In this document: piece by piece, positions 32,158 to 33,612 of the stretch
How the letters are laid out: each line of letters starts with the position of its first letter
Position numbering within the stretch: the stretch's first letter is position 1
DNA from: Streptomyces sp. rh34
Lineage (GTDB): Bacteria; Actinomycetota; Actinomycetes; Streptomycetales; Streptomycetaceae
Direction: 5' to 3'
Assembly: GCF_002551245.1 (NCBI RefSeq)
Contig: NZ_NTGZ01000053.1
Location: 1 to 33,612 of the forward strand
Length of the DNA stretch: 33,612 nucleotides
Translations under genes and position numbers: made by a program
The notes under the pieces: generated by a model
Seen by the model: only the letters and a program-made list of their open reading frames with translations
Told to the model about the DNA's origin: nothing
The model's database searches: none

Positions 32158-33612
32158 TCAGCCCTCGGCCAGCGTGCTGCTGACGCGGGTGGAGCCGCCC
32201 CGCTCGTCCAGGGCGCGGGTGAAGTCCTCCAGCGCGTCCAGGAGCAGCGCCGCGCCCCGGCGCACGACCGGGTCGCCGACCGGGGTCGTGCCGTCGTCCG
32301 CCGGGGTGGGCATGTCCCAGTGGGCCACCGCGTCCACCACCGGCTGCCAGTCGGGCAGCCGCCGCTCCCGTACCGCCTTGGCGCCCTTCTCGGTGGCCCG
32401 GCGCAACGCCTCGGCCAGCTGGGCGGCGCCGGGCACCGGGTCGGCCGACCGGGCCGGCAGATGGGCCTCCAGGACCATCGCGGACCGGCCCAGCTGGGCC
32501 AGCGCGTGCTGGGCGTCGGTGGCGGCGGCCCGGGAGATGCCCCGGTGGCGTACCGGCTCGTGCTGGGCGGTCGCCAGCGCCTCCTGCCAGGCCACGCGGG
32601 CCTCCCGGGTGGCGATCAGGGCGTCCCGGACGTCCTCGGCGTCCCGGGATGCGGGGTCCGCGTACCGGTCGACGACCGTGGCCGCGTACCGCCCGTCCGC
32701 CACCAGCCACTCGGCCAGCCGGTTGCGCAGCCGCGGGGTCTCCCAGGCCGGGTAGACGGCGTACGAGATCATCGCGAGGAGTCCGCCGACGAGCGTCAGC
32801 ACGATGCGCTCGGTGACGGTCTGGGACCAGTCGTCGCCGGCCATGCCGAGCAGGAAGACGACGTACGCGGCGACGCAGACCTGGCCGACGGCGTAGCCGG
32901 TGCGCATCAGCAGGTACATCAGCCAGGCGCAGATCACCGCGAGGAGCGCGGCGAGCCGGGCGTCGGGGCCGGCGGTCTGCACGACGGCGGTGGCGAGCCC
33001 GACGCCGACCAGGGTGCCGCCGAAGCGTCCCGCCGCGCGGGCGTACGTCTGCGAGAACTCGGGCCGCATCACCATGACGGCGGTCATCGGGGCCCAGTAG
33101 CCGTGGCCGAGCGGCACGGCCTCGCCGACGAAGTACCCGGAGACGGCGACCACCGCGACCCGGATGGCGTGCCGCAGGATCGGCGAGCCGTGGTGCAGCT
33201 CGCTGCGCATCGAGGCCAGCACCACCGGGACCAGCTTCAGCAGCGTGGGCCGGTGGCGGGTGTCCGGGGCGAGGTCGGTGGGGATCCCGCTGTCGGTCCC
33301 GGTGCCCTCCGCGATCTCCAGGACGTCGTCGAGCAGGGCCGCGAGCCGGTCGGCGGCGCGGCGGGCGGGGCCGACGAGGATCACGTCGTTGTCGGGGGTC
33401 TTCAGGACGCCCAGGTCGGTGGCGGAGAGATGGACGGGTTCGCCGTGCCGGACGGCCCGCGCGGCGGCGTCCAGGACCGATCCGGCCGCGCCGAGGAGCT
33501 CGTTCACCCAGAGCCGCTCCAGACCGTCGCCGGGCACCCCCATCGCCGGGTCCGCGAGCGAGGCGAGCACCGGGCGGAGCCGCTCGGCGACCCCCCGGGC
33601 CCCGTGCAGCTC
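32158..33612 (-). CDS. FUSC family membrane protein, N-terminal part outside the window
   Basis: The frame is open to the right edge (visible extra residues ELHGARGVAERLRP), so the start is missing; family members are usually 650-750 residues and about 484 are visible. The FUSC hydrophobic half is present: LGHGYWAPMTAVMVMRPEFS, then FGGTLVGVGLATAVV and LLMRTGYAVGQVCVAAYVVF, with a conserved W-x-x-M/L-T pattern. The C-terminal 200 residues are a helical cytoplasmic domain. The family includes aromatic-acid exporters (AaeB-like) and fusaric-acid resistance proteins; no partner subunit is visible. Its stop lies 35 bases from the converging lipoprotein gene, where a weak GCGGCC/GGCCGC hairpin occurs. 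An internal GTG at 33570 is not the real start. Confidence 0.88.
   Translation of the reverse strand, partial: ELHGARGVAERLRPVLASLADPAMGVPGDGLERLWVNELLGAAGSVLDAAARAVRHGEPVHLSATDLGVLKTPDNDVILVGPARRAADRLAALLDDVLEIAEGTGTDSGIPTDLAPDTRHRPTLLKLVPVVLASMRSELHHGSPILRHAIRVAVVAVSGYFVGEAVPLGHGYWAPMTAVMVMRPEFSQTYARAAGRFGGTLVGVGLATAVVQTAGPDARLAALLAVICAWLMYLLMRTGYAVGQVCVAAYVVFLLGMAGDDWSQTVTERIVLTLVGGLLAMISYAVYPAWETPRLRNRLAEWLVADGRYAATVVDRYADPASRDAEDVRDALIATREARVAWQEALATAQHEPVRHRGISRAAATDAQHALAQLGRSAMVLEAHLPARSADPVPGAAQLAEALRRATEKGAKAVRERRLPDWQPVVDAVAHWDMPTPADDGTTPVGDPVVRRGAALLLDALEDFTRALDERGGSTRVSSTLAEG

Noticed and set aside
33528..33570. GTG 33570 as the true start of the FUSC gene
   Set aside because: The frame continues to the window edge and the visible part lacks the N-terminal membrane half usual for the family.

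Overview
The window is high-GC actinobacterial DNA. Dense genes, frequent GTG starts, strong GC bias at third codon positions and the gene order folate genes - ftsH - hpt - tilS - dacB - ppa all point to a Streptomyces chromosome. Most of it is housekeeping core; the last third is more accessory. The left edge is a contig end that still carries 36 bases of sequencing adapter (454 primer B plus the Nextera mosaic end).

Layout. 37-732: start of a membrane-anchored coiled-coil protein, cut by the adapter. 874-4780: a quaternary-amine (glycine betaine/choline type) ABC importer, with two permeases and a lipoprotein binding protein on the minus strand and the CBS-domain ATPase divergent on the plus strand. 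4978-6807: an MprF/LysX-like membrane acyltransferase. 6831-9881: folP, an NTF2-like protein, folB, folK and a DUF3180 membrane protein, all plus strand. 10104-17820: a long minus-strand run of folE, ftsH, hpt, tilS, a HEETH zinc metalloprotease and the D,D-carboxypeptidase dacB. 17907-20293: ppa and a ThrE-type exporter, plus strand. 20425-21666: dedA (minus) divergent from a YbjQ-family gene (plus).

21761-25098: a broken ClC chloride-channel gene, a WrbA-type quinone reductase and glutamate decarboxylase. 25105-27610: a PadR repressor with a DrrA/DrrB-type drug ABC exporter. Three copies of one TAGTCAA-N2-TTGACTA operator flank a recognisable promoter, which looks like a compact self-controlled efflux switch. 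27809-29266: an aldehyde dehydrogenase whose catalytic cysteine position is serine; its stop codon abuts eleven perfect GGTCA repeats. 29325-31332: a WhiJ-type trio (XRE/DUF5753 regulator, RsbW-like ATPase, DUF397 protein). The ATPase and DUF397 genes share a 25-bp upstream element (23/25 identical, same orientation to each gene), the best candidate here for an incompletely described regulatory circuit. 31587-33612: a lipoprotein and a FUSC-family membrane protein cut by the window end.

How the genes work together. FolE, FolB, FolK and FolP make dihydropteroate from GTP, but a strong intrinsic terminator separates folE from ftsH and a hairpin separates folE from the plus-strand fol genes. Hpt (purine salvage), TilS (tRNA-Ile lysidine), FtsH (membrane proteolysis), DacB (peptidoglycan trimming) and Ppa (pyrophosphate removal) are general housekeeping. 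No rRNA, tRNA, CRISPR array or insertion sequence was seen.
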